A stretch of DNA of 64,000 bases, from positions 6,799 through 70,798 of the forward strand of contig JAGZLR010000006.1 in assembly GCA_018364635.1 (NCBI GenBank), read 5' to 3'. The translations under genes were made by a program, and so were the position numbers. Shown one piece after another: positions 44,329 through 53,220 of this stretch; within the stretch, counting starts at the first letter, position 1, and each line of letters starts with the position of its first letter. The notes beneath the pieces are model-generated. The model did no database searches, was not told the origin of the DNA, and worked only from the letters and a program-made list of their open reading frames with translations. The DNA comes from Clostridiales bacterium. GTDB lineage: Bacteria; Bacillota; Clostridia; Lachnospirales; Anaerotignaceae.

Positions 44329-44378
44329 AAAAATAGAATACCAGATTGCAGATTATAACAATCGGGTATTCTATTTTT
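44329..44378 (-). terminator. Terminator of the trkA-trkH operon
   Basis: Long stem of about 19 bp with one mismatch (44329-44347 with 44358-44378 region) and T runs on both strands. Confidence 0.9.
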
Positions 44379-44407
44379 ATCTACTGTCTTTAATATCAGT
44401 GCTAAGT

Positions 44408-45847
44408 TTATTTTCGACGCCATGCTGTTGGTGAAAACAGAACTAACATGGGAAACAGTTCAAGCCTTCCAGCCAGCATATCAAAAATCAGCACCAGTTT
44501 AGTAAACGGTCGAAAAAAACCAAAATTGCAGGTCGGGCCAACTAGTCCTAACCCTGGACCAATATTATTTAGTGTTGCAGCCACAGCGGTGGAGCTGGTA
44601 ACGATATCATAATCTTCGATACTCACAAGGATAACGGAAGAAACGAAAATAAGGAAATATGCAATTAAAAATACATTGGTTGACCGAAGAATATTTAGAT
44701 CAATTGCTTTGCCATCCATTTTGATTACTTTGATACTGCGAGGATGTGTTACATGTAGAAGTTCTTTGCCAACTGTTTTGATATACATAATTATTCTGGA
44801 TACTTTAATTCCTCCGCCAGTACTACCAGCGCAAGCACCAATAAACATAAGGATAACCAGTATGATTCGTGCAAACTCTGGCCATAGATCAAAGTCAATG
44901 GTTGAAAAGCCTGTTGTTGTCATAATGGACGCTGTCTGGAATGCTGAGTGGTGCAGGTTATATAAAAATGATCCTGAAATAGAAGTTAAATTTACTGCGA
45001 TTGCAAAGGTGGAAACGAACCAAATAATAAAATACCACTTAACTTCTTCCATAGAAAAAGCATCTTTTAGTTTGTGAATCAATAATAAATAATAAAAATT
45101 AAAATTGACACCAAACAAAAACATAAAGATTGTTACAACATTTTGAATATATGGGGAGTAACTTCCCATACTGTCATTTTTGACACCAAATCCTCCTGTG
45201 CCAGCTGTGCCGAAGGAAGTACAAATTGCTTCAAACATAGGCATTTTTCCCAACACAAGTAAAAGGATTTCCAATAATGTCATAGCAAAATAGATACTAT
45301 AGAGAATGGAAGCTGTCTGCTGAATTTTTGGTACTAATTTTCCCACAGAAGGCCCTGGACTTTCTGCACGCATAATATTTATACTTTGTCCGCCCGACAT
45401 TGGAAGGATTGCAAGGACAAATACTAAAACACCCATACCACCAATCCAGTGAGTGAAGCTTCGCCATAAGAGCATTCCTTTTGAGAGAGCTTCTACGTCA
45501 GACAAAATACTTGCACCTGTTGTCGTAAATCCAGAAACGACTTCAAATAGGGCGTCAATAAGATGAGGAATTTCACCGCTTAACCAAAAAGGCATGGCGC
45601 TGTGAACACTCAACAAGATCCAGCTGAGCGCTACAGATATAAAACCTTCGCGTGCATAAAAAAGTGTATTTTTAGGTTTTTTTCGAGTCATGAGCCAGCC
45701 GATCAAAAATCCGATTGTTGCACAGAATATAAAATATCTGCCAGAATGCTCTTTATAAATAAAAGAGGTTAGAATTGGGAGAATCATAAGCAATGACTCA
45801 ATTTTTATAACAGAGCCTAAAATATATATAATAATAGAATAATTCAT
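44408..45847 (-). CDS. trkH: Potassium uptake protein TrkH
   Basis: 479-residue membrane channel subunit with four M1-P-M2 repeats. Selectivity-loop segments are seen as TTTGAS, GTAGTGGFG, TTTGFS and LNNIGPGLG. It conducts potassium and is gated by the TrkA protein encoded just upstream (11-base gap). GAGG lies seven bases before the ATG. Complete. Confidence 0.95.
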   Translation of the reverse strand: MNYSIIIYILGSVIKIESLLMILPILTSFIYKEHSGRYFIFCATIGFLIGWLMTRKKPKNTLFYAREGFISVALSWILLSVHSAMPFWLSGEIPHLIDALFEVVSGFTTTGASILSDVEALSKGMLLWRSFTHWIGGMGVLVFVLAILPMSGGQSINIMRAESPGPSVGKLVPKIQQTASILYSIYFAMTLLEILLLVLGKMPMFEAICTSFGTAGTGGFGVKNDSMGSYSPYIQNVVTIFMFLFGVNFNFYYLLLIHKLKDAFSMEEVKWYFIIWFVSTFAIAVNLTSISGSFLYNLHHSAFQTASIMTTTGFSTIDFDLWPEFARIILVILMFIGACAGSTGGGIKVSRIIMYIKTVGKELLHVTHPRSIKVIKMDGKAIDLNILRSTNVFLIAYFLIFVSSVILVSIEDYDIVTSSTAVAATLNNIGPGLGLVGPTCNFGFFRPFTKLVLIFDMLAGRLELFPMLVLFSPTAWRRK

Positions 45848-45858
45848 AGCATGCCTCG

Positions 45859-47214
45859 TTATTTTAATATATCATCTAGATTATCCAAACCTTTAATGGT
45901 AGTGACTACTATTACTGTGTCTCCAGCTAAAATAATGTCTTTTCCCGAAGGAGTAATGATTTTACCTTTCCTGTTGATGCAGCAGATTAGCAAATTAGGC
46001 TTCAAAGCCATATCCATAATCGGAATGCCAATGGTTTTGGAATTGGAATGTACAGAGAATTCCAGTGCTTCTACACGATTTTCCATCAACCGATATAATG
46101 ATTCCACATTGCTTCCAAAAGAATTCTGCATAGAACGTACATACCGAATAATGTATTCTGCTGTAATAAATTTTGGACAAATGATGCTGCCTACAGGCAT
46201 TTCGCTAATAACTTCTTCAAAAGAAATTTTATTTATCTTTGTAAATAACTTTGCTTTTGATACTTTATTCGCGTAGAGGGAGAGTAGAATATTTTCCTCA
46301 TCTAAGTTTGTGAGAGAGGCAAAAGCGTCAGCATCACAAATACCTTCTTCTAATAAAAGCTTTTGATCGGTAGCATCACCATGAATAATCATGGCATGAG
46401 GCAAAAGTTCACTTAATTCATTGCAGCGGTCTTTGTCCTTTTCTATAATTTTTACTTTACAATTATTTTTACAAAGAATAGCTGATAAGTAATAAGAAAT
46501 TGTACCGCCACCAGCAATTAAGATATCACGGATAGGCTTCGTTTGAATGCCGATTTTTTTGAAAAATGCATGGGAAGCTTCCCATGGTAAAATAATAGAT
46601 ACCATATCCCCTGATAAAAGAATGGATTCGCCTTTTGGTATAATAATCTCATGATTGCGTTCAATGACACAAATTAAAGAATTTCCGCCTGAGACAGATG
46701 GAAAATCGTAAACTTTCATTTGGTTTAAAATAGACCCTTCTGGAATTCTAAATTTAATTAAGTTCACACGTCCACGAGCAAAAGAGTCAATTTCCATTGC
46801 GCTTGGCAGTTGAATTAGACGTGACATTTCCAATGCGGCAGCAGATTCTGGATTGATTGACATTGAAAGACCTAATTCTTCTTTAATAAATACGATTTCT
46901 TTATAATATTCTGGATTTCTGACACGTGCGATTGTATGGCAGTTTCCAGCCTTTTTGGCGATAAGACAGCTAAGCATATTGATTTCATCATGGTCTGTCA
47001 CTGCGATTAACAAATCAGCTTGATCAATTCCAGCTTCTGTCTGGACATGGTAACTTGTGCCATTGCCGACAAGCCCCATAACATCCAGTGCAGAGGATAC
47101 ATATTGGAGTCTATCTGAGTTAGTATCTACTAAGGTTAGATCATGCCCCTCTTCGTTTAGCTGCTCAGCTAAAGCATAGCCGACTTTACCGCAGCCGACA
47201 ATAATTATTTTCAT
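45859..47214 (-). CDS. trkA: Trk system regulatory protein TrkA
   Basis: 451-residue cytosolic regulator of TrkH made of two RCK units, each with a nucleotide-binding Rossmann part (GCGKVGYALAEQL at 7-19; IAGGGTISYYLSAIL near 232) and an RCK_C part (about 145-220 and 370-450). It binds NAD(H) or ATP to gate the channel. GGGGG is seven bases before the ATG. First gene of the trkA-trkH operon. Confidence 0.95.
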   Translation of the reverse strand: MKIIIVGCGKVGYALAEQLNEEGHDLTLVDTNSDRLQYVSSALDVMGLVGNGTSYHVQTEAGIDQADLLIAVTDHDEINMLSCLIAKKAGNCHTIARVRNPEYYKEIVFIKEELGLSMSINPESAAALEMSRLIQLPSAMEIDSFARGRVNLIKFRIPEGSILNQMKVYDFPSVSGGNSLICVIERNHEIIIPKGESILLSGDMVSIILPWEASHAFFKKIGIQTKPIRDILIAGGGTISYYLSAILCKNNCKVKIIEKDKDRCNELSELLPHAMIIHGDATDQKLLLEEGICDADAFASLTNLDEENILLSLYANKVSKAKLFTKINKISFEEVISEMPVGSIICPKFITAEYIIRYVRSMQNSFGSNVESLYRLMENRVEALEFSVHSNSKTIGIPIMDMALKPNLLICCINRKGKIITPSGKDIILAGDTVIVVTTIKGLDNLDDILK

Positions 47215-47255
47215 TTTTTGGCCCCCGTAAATAGAAAATGTATTGCAATACTTAT

Positions 47256-47284
47256 AATATAAATGGAATTGATGAAAAACTCAA
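47256..47284 (-). promoter_or_regulatory. Promoter of trkA-trkH
   Basis: Minus strand TTGAGT (47279-47284), 17 bases, TATATT (47256-47261). A perfect 12-bp palindrome, GTATTGCAATAC (47240-47251), lies between it and the gene. Confidence 0.65.
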
Positions 47285-47319
47285 TATAAATATTTTCGTT
47301 ACTTTTCAGAGCTTGTTTA

Positions 47320-47348
47320 TTGACAAGGGATGTCTAAAAAGTTATACT
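47320..47348 (+). promoter_or_regulatory. Promoter of the queuosine operon
   Basis: TTGACA (47320-47325), 17 bases, TATACT (47343-47348): near consensus. Confidence 0.9.
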
Positions 47349-47378
47349 TGTGTAATAAAATAATATGAGTAGTATATC

Positions 47379-47421
47379 CAGACAGTTCGCTTGCACCATC
47401 CTGTCTTTAAAAAAAACCAGG
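47379..47421 (+). promoter_or_regulatory. PreQ1-I riboswitch
   Basis: P1 is AGACAG (47380-47385) with CTGTCT (47401-47406). The loop between starts TTCGC and has the C-rich ACCATC before the 3' strand; an A-rich tail (47407-47417) ends in CCAGGG. This is the compact H-type pseudoknot pattern of class I preQ1 riboswitches, here placed directly before the preQ1 synthesis genes. Confidence 0.88.
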
Positions 47422-47439
47422 GCTCTTTTTTTGTGTGCA

Positions 47440-47476
47440 GGCATAGTGTAGAAATCACTATGTCTTTTTCTATTTT
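47440..47476 (+). terminator. Expression-platform terminator of the preQ1 riboswitch
   Basis: 9-bp stem (47440-47448 with 47456-47464) followed by five T, C, then a further T-rich tract. TGCAC inside the aptamer (47392-47396) can pair with GTGCA (47435-47439) as part of an alternative fold. Confidence 0.75.
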
Positions 47477-47514
47477 TACTTCGTAAATTGCTCTATGCGA
47501 AAGGAGAATTTGAG

Positions 47515-47940
47515 ATGTATATATTAAAATCAGAAGCTAGTTTTGATGCAGCACATTTTTTAAGTGGTTATCAAGGAAAGTGCAGTAATCTTCACGGGCA
47601 TCGTTGGAGAATTTTGGCAGAGGCAAAAGCAGATCAGTTAGAAGTAAATGGACAGACAAAAGGGATGGTAATGGATTTTGGAGATCTAAAAAACGTACTA
47701 AAAGTTGAAGCTGATTATTTCGACCACTCCCTAATCTATGAACAAAAAACTTTGCGTGAAAAGACAATAGAGGCTTTGAAAGAAGAAGGATTTCGTTTGA
47801 TTGAAGTGGGATTTCGACCAACCGCAGAAAATTTTTCAAAATACTTCTATGATAGATTAAAGAAGAAAGGTATTTCTGTATGTTGTGTAACTGTCTATGA
47901 AACGCCCAATAATTGTGCTCAATATATGGAGGAAAAATAA
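47515..47940 (+). CDS. queD: 6-carboxy-5,6,7,8-tetrahydropterin synthase
   Basis: 141-residue T-fold enzyme converting dihydroneopterin triphosphate to 6-carboxytetrahydropterin, second step to preQ1. Zinc ligands His14 (DAAHFL), His27 and His29 (LHGHRW); catalytic Cys23. The ATG at 47515 is eight bases after AAAGGAG; an upstream in-frame codon at 47488 lies before the ribosome site. First gene of the operon. Confidence 0.95.
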   Translation: MYILKSEASFDAAHFLSGYQGKCSNLHGHRWRILAEAKADQLEVNGQTKGMVMDFGDLKNVLKVEADYFDHSLIYEQKTLREKTIEALKEEGFRLIEVGFRPTAENFSKYFYDRLKKKGISVCCVTVYETPNNCAQYMEEK

Positions 47941-48603
47941 ATGTATAAGGTAGTAGAAAAGTTTGTAAGTATCAATGGAGAGGGAAGAAAGGCCGGAGAG
48001 CTCTCCGTTTTTGTTCGTTTTCAAGGGTGTAATCTCAACTGTGGCTACTGCGATACTACTTGGGCAAATCAAGAAGACTGTCCTGTGACATGGATGACAG
48101 GAGATGAAATTTTATCCTATATCCAACAAACAGGGATAAAGAATGTAACGCTAACAGGAGGAGAGCCTCTGCTCCAAGATAATATTCGTGATCTTATCTT
48201 GTTATTGGCACAGGATCAAAACATTTCTGTAGAGATAGAGACAAATGGCAGCGTGTCTATTAAGGAGTATGATTCCATAAAAAACAGGCCGTCTTTTACT
48301 TTAGATTACAAACTTCCTTACAGTGGTATGGAAAAATGGATGAACTATGAAAATTATGATCATTTAAGCCAAAAGGATACAGTAAAATTTGTTGTTGGTA
48401 GCATGGAAGATTTGAAGCGCGCAAAAGAAGTTATAGATACTTATCAGTTGACAGAAAAGTGTCAAGTATATTTAAGCCCTGTATATAAGGCTATTGATCC
48501 AATGACTATGGTGGAATTTATGAAGGATCACCAAATGAACGGTGTCAGAATGCAAATTCAAATACACAAAGTGATATGGGATCCAGAAAAGAGGGGAGTT
48601 TAA
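47941..48603 (+). CDS. queE: 7-carboxy-7-deazaguanine synthase (radical SAM)
   Basis: 220-residue radical SAM enzyme that makes the 7-deazapurine ring from the QueD product. The 4Fe-4S motif is CxxxCxxC with Cys30, Cys34 and Cys37 in GCNLNCGYC, followed by TGGEPLL near 75. It starts immediately after the queD stop, showing tight coupling. Confidence 0.95.
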   Translation: MYKVVEKFVSINGEGRKAGELSVFVRFQGCNLNCGYCDTTWANQEDCPVTWMTGDEILSYIQQTGIKNVTLTGGEPLLQDNIRDLILLLAQDQNISVEIETNGSVSIKEYDSIKNRPSFTLDYKLPYSGMEKWMNYENYDHLSQKDTVKFVVGSMEDLKRAKEVIDTYQLTEKCQVYLSPVYKAIDPMTMVEFMKDHQMNGVRMQIQIHKVIWDPEKRGV

Positions 48604-49179
48604 ATGGCAATTGATACACAGGCGATCAAAGAACATGTCAGAGCGATATTGATCGCTTTGGGAGACGACCCTAATCGTGAGGGTCTAAAAAATACACCAG
48701 AGCGGGTTGCTAGAATGTATGAGGAAGTTTTTGAGGGAATGAATTATACAAACCATGAAATTGCCCAGATGTTTGACAAGACATTTGAGGAAGATGTGGA
48801 ATTTGGCAGCGGTTCCAATGACATGGTTTTTGTTAAAGATATAGAAATTTTTAGCTATTGTGAACACCATATGGCTCTCATGTATGATATGAAAGTTAGT
48901 GTGGCATATTTACCGAAAAAGAAAGTGATTGGATTAAGTAAAATTGCACGGATTGCTGAAATGGTGGGAAAACGCCTTCAGTTACAGGAAAGAATTGGAT
49001 CGGATATCGCTGATATCATGACAGAAATTACCGGCAGCGAGGATATAGCTGTGTTAATTGAAGGAACACACAGTTGTATGACTGCGCGAGGAATTAAAAA
49101 AACGGGAGCAAGAACATATACAACAACACTACGGGGGAGATTTGATCGAGAACCGGAACTTATGTCGCGACTTAGATAG
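48604..49179 (+). CDS. folE: GTP cyclohydrolase I
   Basis: 191-residue T-fold enzyme opening GTP to dihydroneopterin triphosphate, the entry step for both folate and preQ1. Zinc ligands lie in CEHHMALM and HSCMTARG. It begins directly after queE with GGGGAG upstream. Within this operon it supplies queuosine synthesis; a second folE for folate could exist elsewhere. Confidence 0.95.
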   Translation: MAIDTQAIKEHVRAILIALGDDPNREGLKNTPERVARMYEEVFEGMNYTNHEIAQMFDKTFEEDVEFGSGSNDMVFVKDIEIFSYCEHHMALMYDMKVSVAYLPKKKVIGLSKIARIAEMVGKRLQLQERIGSDIADIMTEITGSEDIAVLIEGTHSCMTARGIKKTGARTYTTTLRGRFDREPELMSRLR

Positions 49180-49190
49180 GAGATAGCAGA

Positions 49191-49877
49191 ATGGGAAAAA
49201 AATTAGTGTTAGTAAGTGGCGGAGTAGATAGTACGACTTGTCTTGGATTGATGGTAAAAAAATATGGAAAGGAAAATGTTGTGGCACTTTCTATTTCCTA
49301 TGGCCAGAAACACACAAAAGAGATAGAGGCAAGTGAGGCTGTTACCCGATTTTATCAGGTGGAATATTTGAAAATGGATTTATCCAGTATGTTTCAATAC
49401 AGTGATTGTTCTTTGTTAGAGCATTCGCATCAAGATATTCCAAAGGAATCTTATGCTGCACAATTGGAAAAGACGGATGGAAAACCTGTCAGCACTTATG
49501 TGCCATTTCGTAACGGGTTATTTTTATCTGCCGCCGCCGCAATTGCAATTTCTAAAGGCTGCGATACAATCTATTATGGTGCACATAGTGATGATGCTGC
49601 TGGAAGTGCATATCCTGACTGTAGTGCTGAATTTAATCAGGCAATGAATCAGGCGATTTTTTTAGGTAGTGGAAATCAAGTGCATATTGAGGCACCTTTT
49701 GTTCAGGTATCAAAAGCTGAGATTGTGAGACAGGGGCTTGCCATTGGTGTTCCTTATGAACTGACATGGAGCTGCTACGAAGGCGGCGAACAGCCATGTG
49801 GAAAGTGTGGCACATGCATTGATCGAGCGGCAGCTTTTGCTGCAAATGGTATTGTGGACCCTGCGTTAAAGAATTAA
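49191..49877 (+). CDS. queC: 7-cyano-7-deazaguanine synthase
   Basis: 228-residue ATP-dependent enzyme turning 7-carboxy-7-deazaguanine plus ammonia into preQ0. PP-loop SGGVDS is at 9-14; the zinc site has four Cys in the C-terminal CYEGGEQPCGKCGTC. TAGGAGATAG precedes the ATG. Fourth gene of the operon. Confidence 0.96.
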   Translation: MGKKLVLVSGGVDSTTCLGLMVKKYGKENVVALSISYGQKHTKEIEASEAVTRFYQVEYLKMDLSSMFQYSDCSLLEHSHQDIPKESYAAQLEKTDGKPVSTYVPFRNGLFLSAAAAIAISKGCDTIYYGAHSDDAAGSAYPDCSAEFNQAMNQAIFLGSGNQVHIEAPFVQVSKAEIVRQGLAIGVPYELTWSCYEGGEQPCGKCGTCIDRAAAFAANGIVDPALKN

Positions 49878-49893
49878 GAAAGGAGAAAAGAGC

Positions 49894-50382
49894 ATGGAGC
49901 GATCAGAAGAAACAAATATTACACTACTTGGGAATCAAAAAGTAAAATATCCGACAGATTATGCGCCGGAGGTGTTAGAGACATTTATTAACAAACACCA
50001 GGAAAATGATTATTTTGTAAAGTTTAATTGTCCTGAATTTACCAGCCTATGCCCTATTACAGGACAGCCGGATTTTGCAACAGTGTATATCTCTTATGTG
50101 CCGGATGTAAAAATGGTAGAGAGCAAATCTCTGAAACTTTACTTATTTAGTTTTAGGAATCATGGAGATTTTCATGAAGACTGTATGAATATCATCATGA
50201 AAGATCTGATTCAAGTGATGGAACCTAAATATATTGAGGTATGGGGAAAATTTTTGCCACGAGGCGGGCTATCGATTGATCCATATTGTAACTATGGAAA
50301 GAAAGGAACTCGATGGGAAGAAGTTGCCTTTGAGAGACTGAGTAGACATGATTTGTATCCGGAAAAAATTGACAATAGATAA
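49894..50382 (+). CDS. queF: NADPH-dependent 7-cyano-7-deazaguanine reductase
   Basis: 162-residue T-fold nitrile reductase making preQ1 from preQ0. The catalytic Cys is in FTSLCPITGQPDF, and the QueF motif ESKSLKLYLFSFRNHG is near 72. Short (YkvM) form. It completes the route from GTP to preQ1 in one operon; tgt and queA/queG are not in the window. Confidence 0.95.
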   Translation: MERSEETNITLLGNQKVKYPTDYAPEVLETFINKHQENDYFVKFNCPEFTSLCPITGQPDFATVYISYVPDVKMVESKSLKLYLFSFRNHGDFHEDCMNIIMKDLIQVMEPKYIEVWGKFLPRGGLSIDPYCNYGKKGTRWEEVAFERLSRHDLYPEKIDNR

Positions 50383-50387
50383 TGTTA

Positions 50388-50420
50388 TGAGGCTGGAAAA
50401 ATTTGATCCAGCCTCTTTTC
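50388..50420 (+). terminator. Terminator of the queuosine operon
   Basis: Perfect 9-bp stem GAGGCTGGA/TCCAGCCTC (50389-50397 with 50407-50415), then TTTTC. Confidence 0.92.
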
Positions 50421-50473
50421 TATTCTATGGCACTCGTGTTAAACTAGGACAAAGAGGGAGCTGATTTGAGGAA

Positions 50474-51757
50474 ATGAAATTACAGGATTTTGAATATCAT
50501 ATCACCGAATATGGGATTGAACTAATTCGATACTGCGGAACTGCGACAATAGTACATGTTCCAGAAAAAATAGATGGCTTCCCTGTGACAAAAATTGGAG
50601 CATTTGCGTTTTCTCCGTATATCTCTGAGTTTTCATCACCACAGGAGGCAGAGTTAGAACAAATAGTAGTACAATGGCAAAAAGAAGTGGAACATAGGAT
50701 ACAGTGGTGTCAGGATGTGGGAGAAAATAAAATCCAGCACATTTATCTGCCAGATACAATTGAGGAGATAGGGAAAGGCGCGTTTTTTCAATGCGTTAAT
50801 TTACAGGAAGTTCGGTTGGGAGACAAGATCAAAGAAATTGGTGAACAGGCTTGGATGAACTGTAAGAGTTTGTGGTGTGTGCGATTGCCTAATAAAATAA
50901 CTGTAGTGAAAAAAGAAACATTTCGGAATTGTACAAGCTTAACGAAAGTAATTTTTCCCTCTACTATTGAAATGGTTGACGATTACGCCTTTTGTAACTG
51001 TAGAGGATTAGTGAAAATAGAATTACCCGATCAAGTACACATCATTGGTAATCATGCTTTCTATGATTGTAGAAAACTACAGCTGTTCTCTTTTTCTGGA
51101 CAGACGGAAACATTTGGTGATGGCGTGTTTAAAAATTGTGATGCGTTAGAGAGAATTCAGATTAATATTCGTGCGGATGAGCCTACTAGGCTTCATGTGT
51201 TATTTTCTAATCTGGAAAATGAATTGACATTAGGTCTAAACTACTGTACAGCAGATGGAAGGGTAGAGCACGCAGAACTATTTTTACCAGGATATGAATG
51301 TGAGTATATAGGGGATCTTTTGGCAAGGCATTTCAAAGAAGTGGTTCATGGTGCAGGGCGGGGATACATTTTTTGTGTTTCCCAACCACAGGTCAATTTT
51401 GAGGCATATGATGAATTATTTTTGGAGGCACAGAGATTAGATGACCCGATACATCTGATTCAAATTGCTTTATGCCGGCTGAAGTACCCTTTTCGCTTGC
51501 AAGAGAAAAGCAGGCTGCGGTATGAAGACTATCTCAGAGAACATGGCAAAGAGGTAGGGGAGTTTTTGATGAATCGGGAGGATATGAATAGCCTGGAATT
51601 TTTGGCAGAAAAGAAACTGTTTTCAGAAGATAGTATACAAAGATTAGAAGAAATCGCTTGCTTTCGTAAACGACCAGAATATGTAAGTTTTTTTATGGAC
51701 TATGGCAATCAGCAGAAAGCAGCAAAGAAAAAAACATTTGATTTTGATGATTTATAG
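50474..51757 (+). CDS. Cytosolic leucine-rich-repeat (BspA-type) protein
   Basis: 427 residues. About six to seven LRR_5 repeats run from about residue 25 to 235, each like LPDTIEEIGKGAFFQCVNL, 23 residues long. The C-terminal 180 residues are a different, helical and charged domain ending KKKTFDFDDL. There is no signal peptide or anchor, unlike most BspA-type surface proteins, so it should act inside the cell. It is followed at 23 bases by the vWA gene and then the MoxR ATPase, so it is probably the adaptor or client-binding part of that machine. No function is known. Confidence 0.8.
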   Translation: MKLQDFEYHITEYGIELIRYCGTATIVHVPEKIDGFPVTKIGAFAFSPYISEFSSPQEAELEQIVVQWQKEVEHRIQWCQDVGENKIQHIYLPDTIEEIGKGAFFQCVNLQEVRLGDKIKEIGEQAWMNCKSLWCVRLPNKITVVKKETFRNCTSLTKVIFPSTIEMVDDYAFCNCRGLVKIELPDQVHIIGNHAFYDCRKLQLFSFSGQTETFGDGVFKNCDALERIQINIRADEPTRLHVLFSNLENELTLGLNYCTADGRVEHAELFLPGYECEYIGDLLARHFKEVVHGAGRGYIFCVSQPQVNFEAYDELFLEAQRLDDPIHLIQIALCRLKYPFRLQEKSRLRYEDYLREHGKEVGEFLMNREDMNSLEFLAEKKLFSEDSIQRLEEIACFRKRPEYVSFFMDYGNQQKAAKKKTFDFDDL

Positions 51758-51780
51758 ATCGAAATGAGGGAAAGGATAAT

Positions 51781-53202
51781 ATGAGAAGTGATGCGGAAAG
51801 AAAGCTTGATCTCTTAGGCAGGCATATTTTAAGTGCCGCAAGAAACGAACTATATTTAGCGATGCGCTTTTTGGATATTGCTTTAAATAGCCTAACATAT
51901 GAAATGAGTTTTTCTACGACTAGTATTGGGACGGACGGCAACAAAATATATTTTAATCCCAAATATTTGGCGAAACGCTATCAAATAGGACGTCACTCTG
52001 TCAGTCGTATATACCTTCATATGCTGATACACAGTATTTTTTGTCACATGTTACCTAGAGAGGGGAAAGAGGAAAGGCTGTGGAATTTAGCCACTGACAT
52101 TGCTGTGGAGTCTATAATAGATACGATGGATCGACCGGAATTTTTGCTGTCAACGGCAGAAAAGAGGTTTCAATTTTATGCTGCGTTAAAAAATAACATT
52201 TCTGTCCTTTCAGCAGAAAAGATTTATCATTATTTGGAACAAAAAGAGCTGTCTCAAGAGGAATTTAACCGTCTGGAAAGAGAGTTTTGGATGGACGATC
52301 ACTGCTTTTGGCTCTACGATTCTCAAAAAAATTCACCACAGAGTGCGCCTCAAAATAGTGATGGCGATAATCCAGATGGAGATCCCAAACAGCCGCCTGA
52401 ACAGGACGAAAACAATATTGGAACAAGCCGTCTTTCAATGACGGAAGAAGAGCGTAAGAAATTAGAAAAAAAGTGGAAAGATATCAGCAAGAAAACGCAG
52501 ACAAATTTGGAAACAATTTCTAAAGATATTGGTCGCGGCACAGGTACTTTTGCTGAAACCCTTAAAGTGGCAAACAGGCAGAAATATGATTACAAAAAGT
52601 TTCTGCGAAAATTTTCCGTCACAAAAGAGGAGATAAAAATTGATCCAGATTCTTATGATTATGTATTTTATACCTATGGTTTACGAATGTATGGGAATAT
52701 GCCCCTAATTGAATCATTAGAATACAAGGATGTTAAGCGTGTGGAAGAATTTGTAATTGCGATTGACACGTCAGGCTCCTGCTCTGGTGAATTGGTGAAG
52801 AGATTTTTAGAAGAGACATGGTCGGTTTTAAAAAGCCAAGAAGGGTTTTTCAGACGTTTTCACATCAGGATTCTTCAATGTGATGCGAAAATACAGTCAG
52901 AAGAAGTTGTGACAAATGAGAAGGAATTAGAATTTTTGATGAAAAATTTTCAGATAAAAGGCGGAGGAGGAACGGATTTCAGACCTGTCTTTGACTATGT
53001 TGACCGATTAGTAGAAGAACGGGTATTTGCGCATCTGCGAGGGCTGATCTATTTTACAGACGGAATAGGAGAATATCCATTGAAAAAACCGTGGTACGAG
53101 ACTGCTTTTGTTTTTTTGCGCGAGGATTATATGGATGTTTCAGTCCCTTCCTGGGCAATTAAACTGATCCTGGAACCAGACGACCTTATCACAGAGAACT
53201 AG
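51781..53202 (+). CDS. vWA-like protein with degenerate metallopeptidase domain (DUF2201-like)
   Basis: 473 residues. The N-terminal DUF2201-type domain carries H80-MLI-H84-SIFC-H89, the spacing of HExxHxxxxH metallopeptidases but with Met instead of the catalytic Glu. A polar, Pro/Asp-rich linker follows (about 183-225), then a coiled segment, and a C-terminal vWA domain with the MIDAS motif Asp329-T-Ser331-G-Ser333 and FTDGIGE. Metal-dependent binding is likely, proteolysis unlikely. Directly followed at 18 bases by a MoxR ATPase, the usual partner of vWA proteins. Confidence 0.82.
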   Translation: MRSDAERKLDLLGRHILSAARNELYLAMRFLDIALNSLTYEMSFSTTSIGTDGNKIYFNPKYLAKRYQIGRHSVSRIYLHMLIHSIFCHMLPREGKEERLWNLATDIAVESIIDTMDRPEFLLSTAEKRFQFYAALKNNISVLSAEKIYHYLEQKELSQEEFNRLEREFWMDDHCFWLYDSQKNSPQSAPQNSDGDNPDGDPKQPPEQDENNIGTSRLSMTEEERKKLEKKWKDISKKTQTNLETISKDIGRGTGTFAETLKVANRQKYDYKKFLRKFSVTKEEIKIDPDSYDYVFYTYGLRMYGNMPLIESLEYKDVKRVEEFVIAIDTSGSCSGELVKRFLEETWSVLKSQEGFFRRFHIRILQCDAKIQSEEVVTNEKELEFLMKNFQIKGGGGTDFRPVFDYVDRLVEERVFAHLRGLIYFTDGIGEYPLKKPWYETAFVFLREDYMDVSVPSWAIKLILEPDDLITEN

Positions 53203-53220
53203 TAAGGAGGAACAAAATAA

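Noticed and set aside
44050..44330. Recurring TAAAGTATA and AAGGAAAGGAA strings, checked as iterons or CRISPR-like repeats
   Set aside because: Irregular spacing, short units and AT/purine-rich context; no array.
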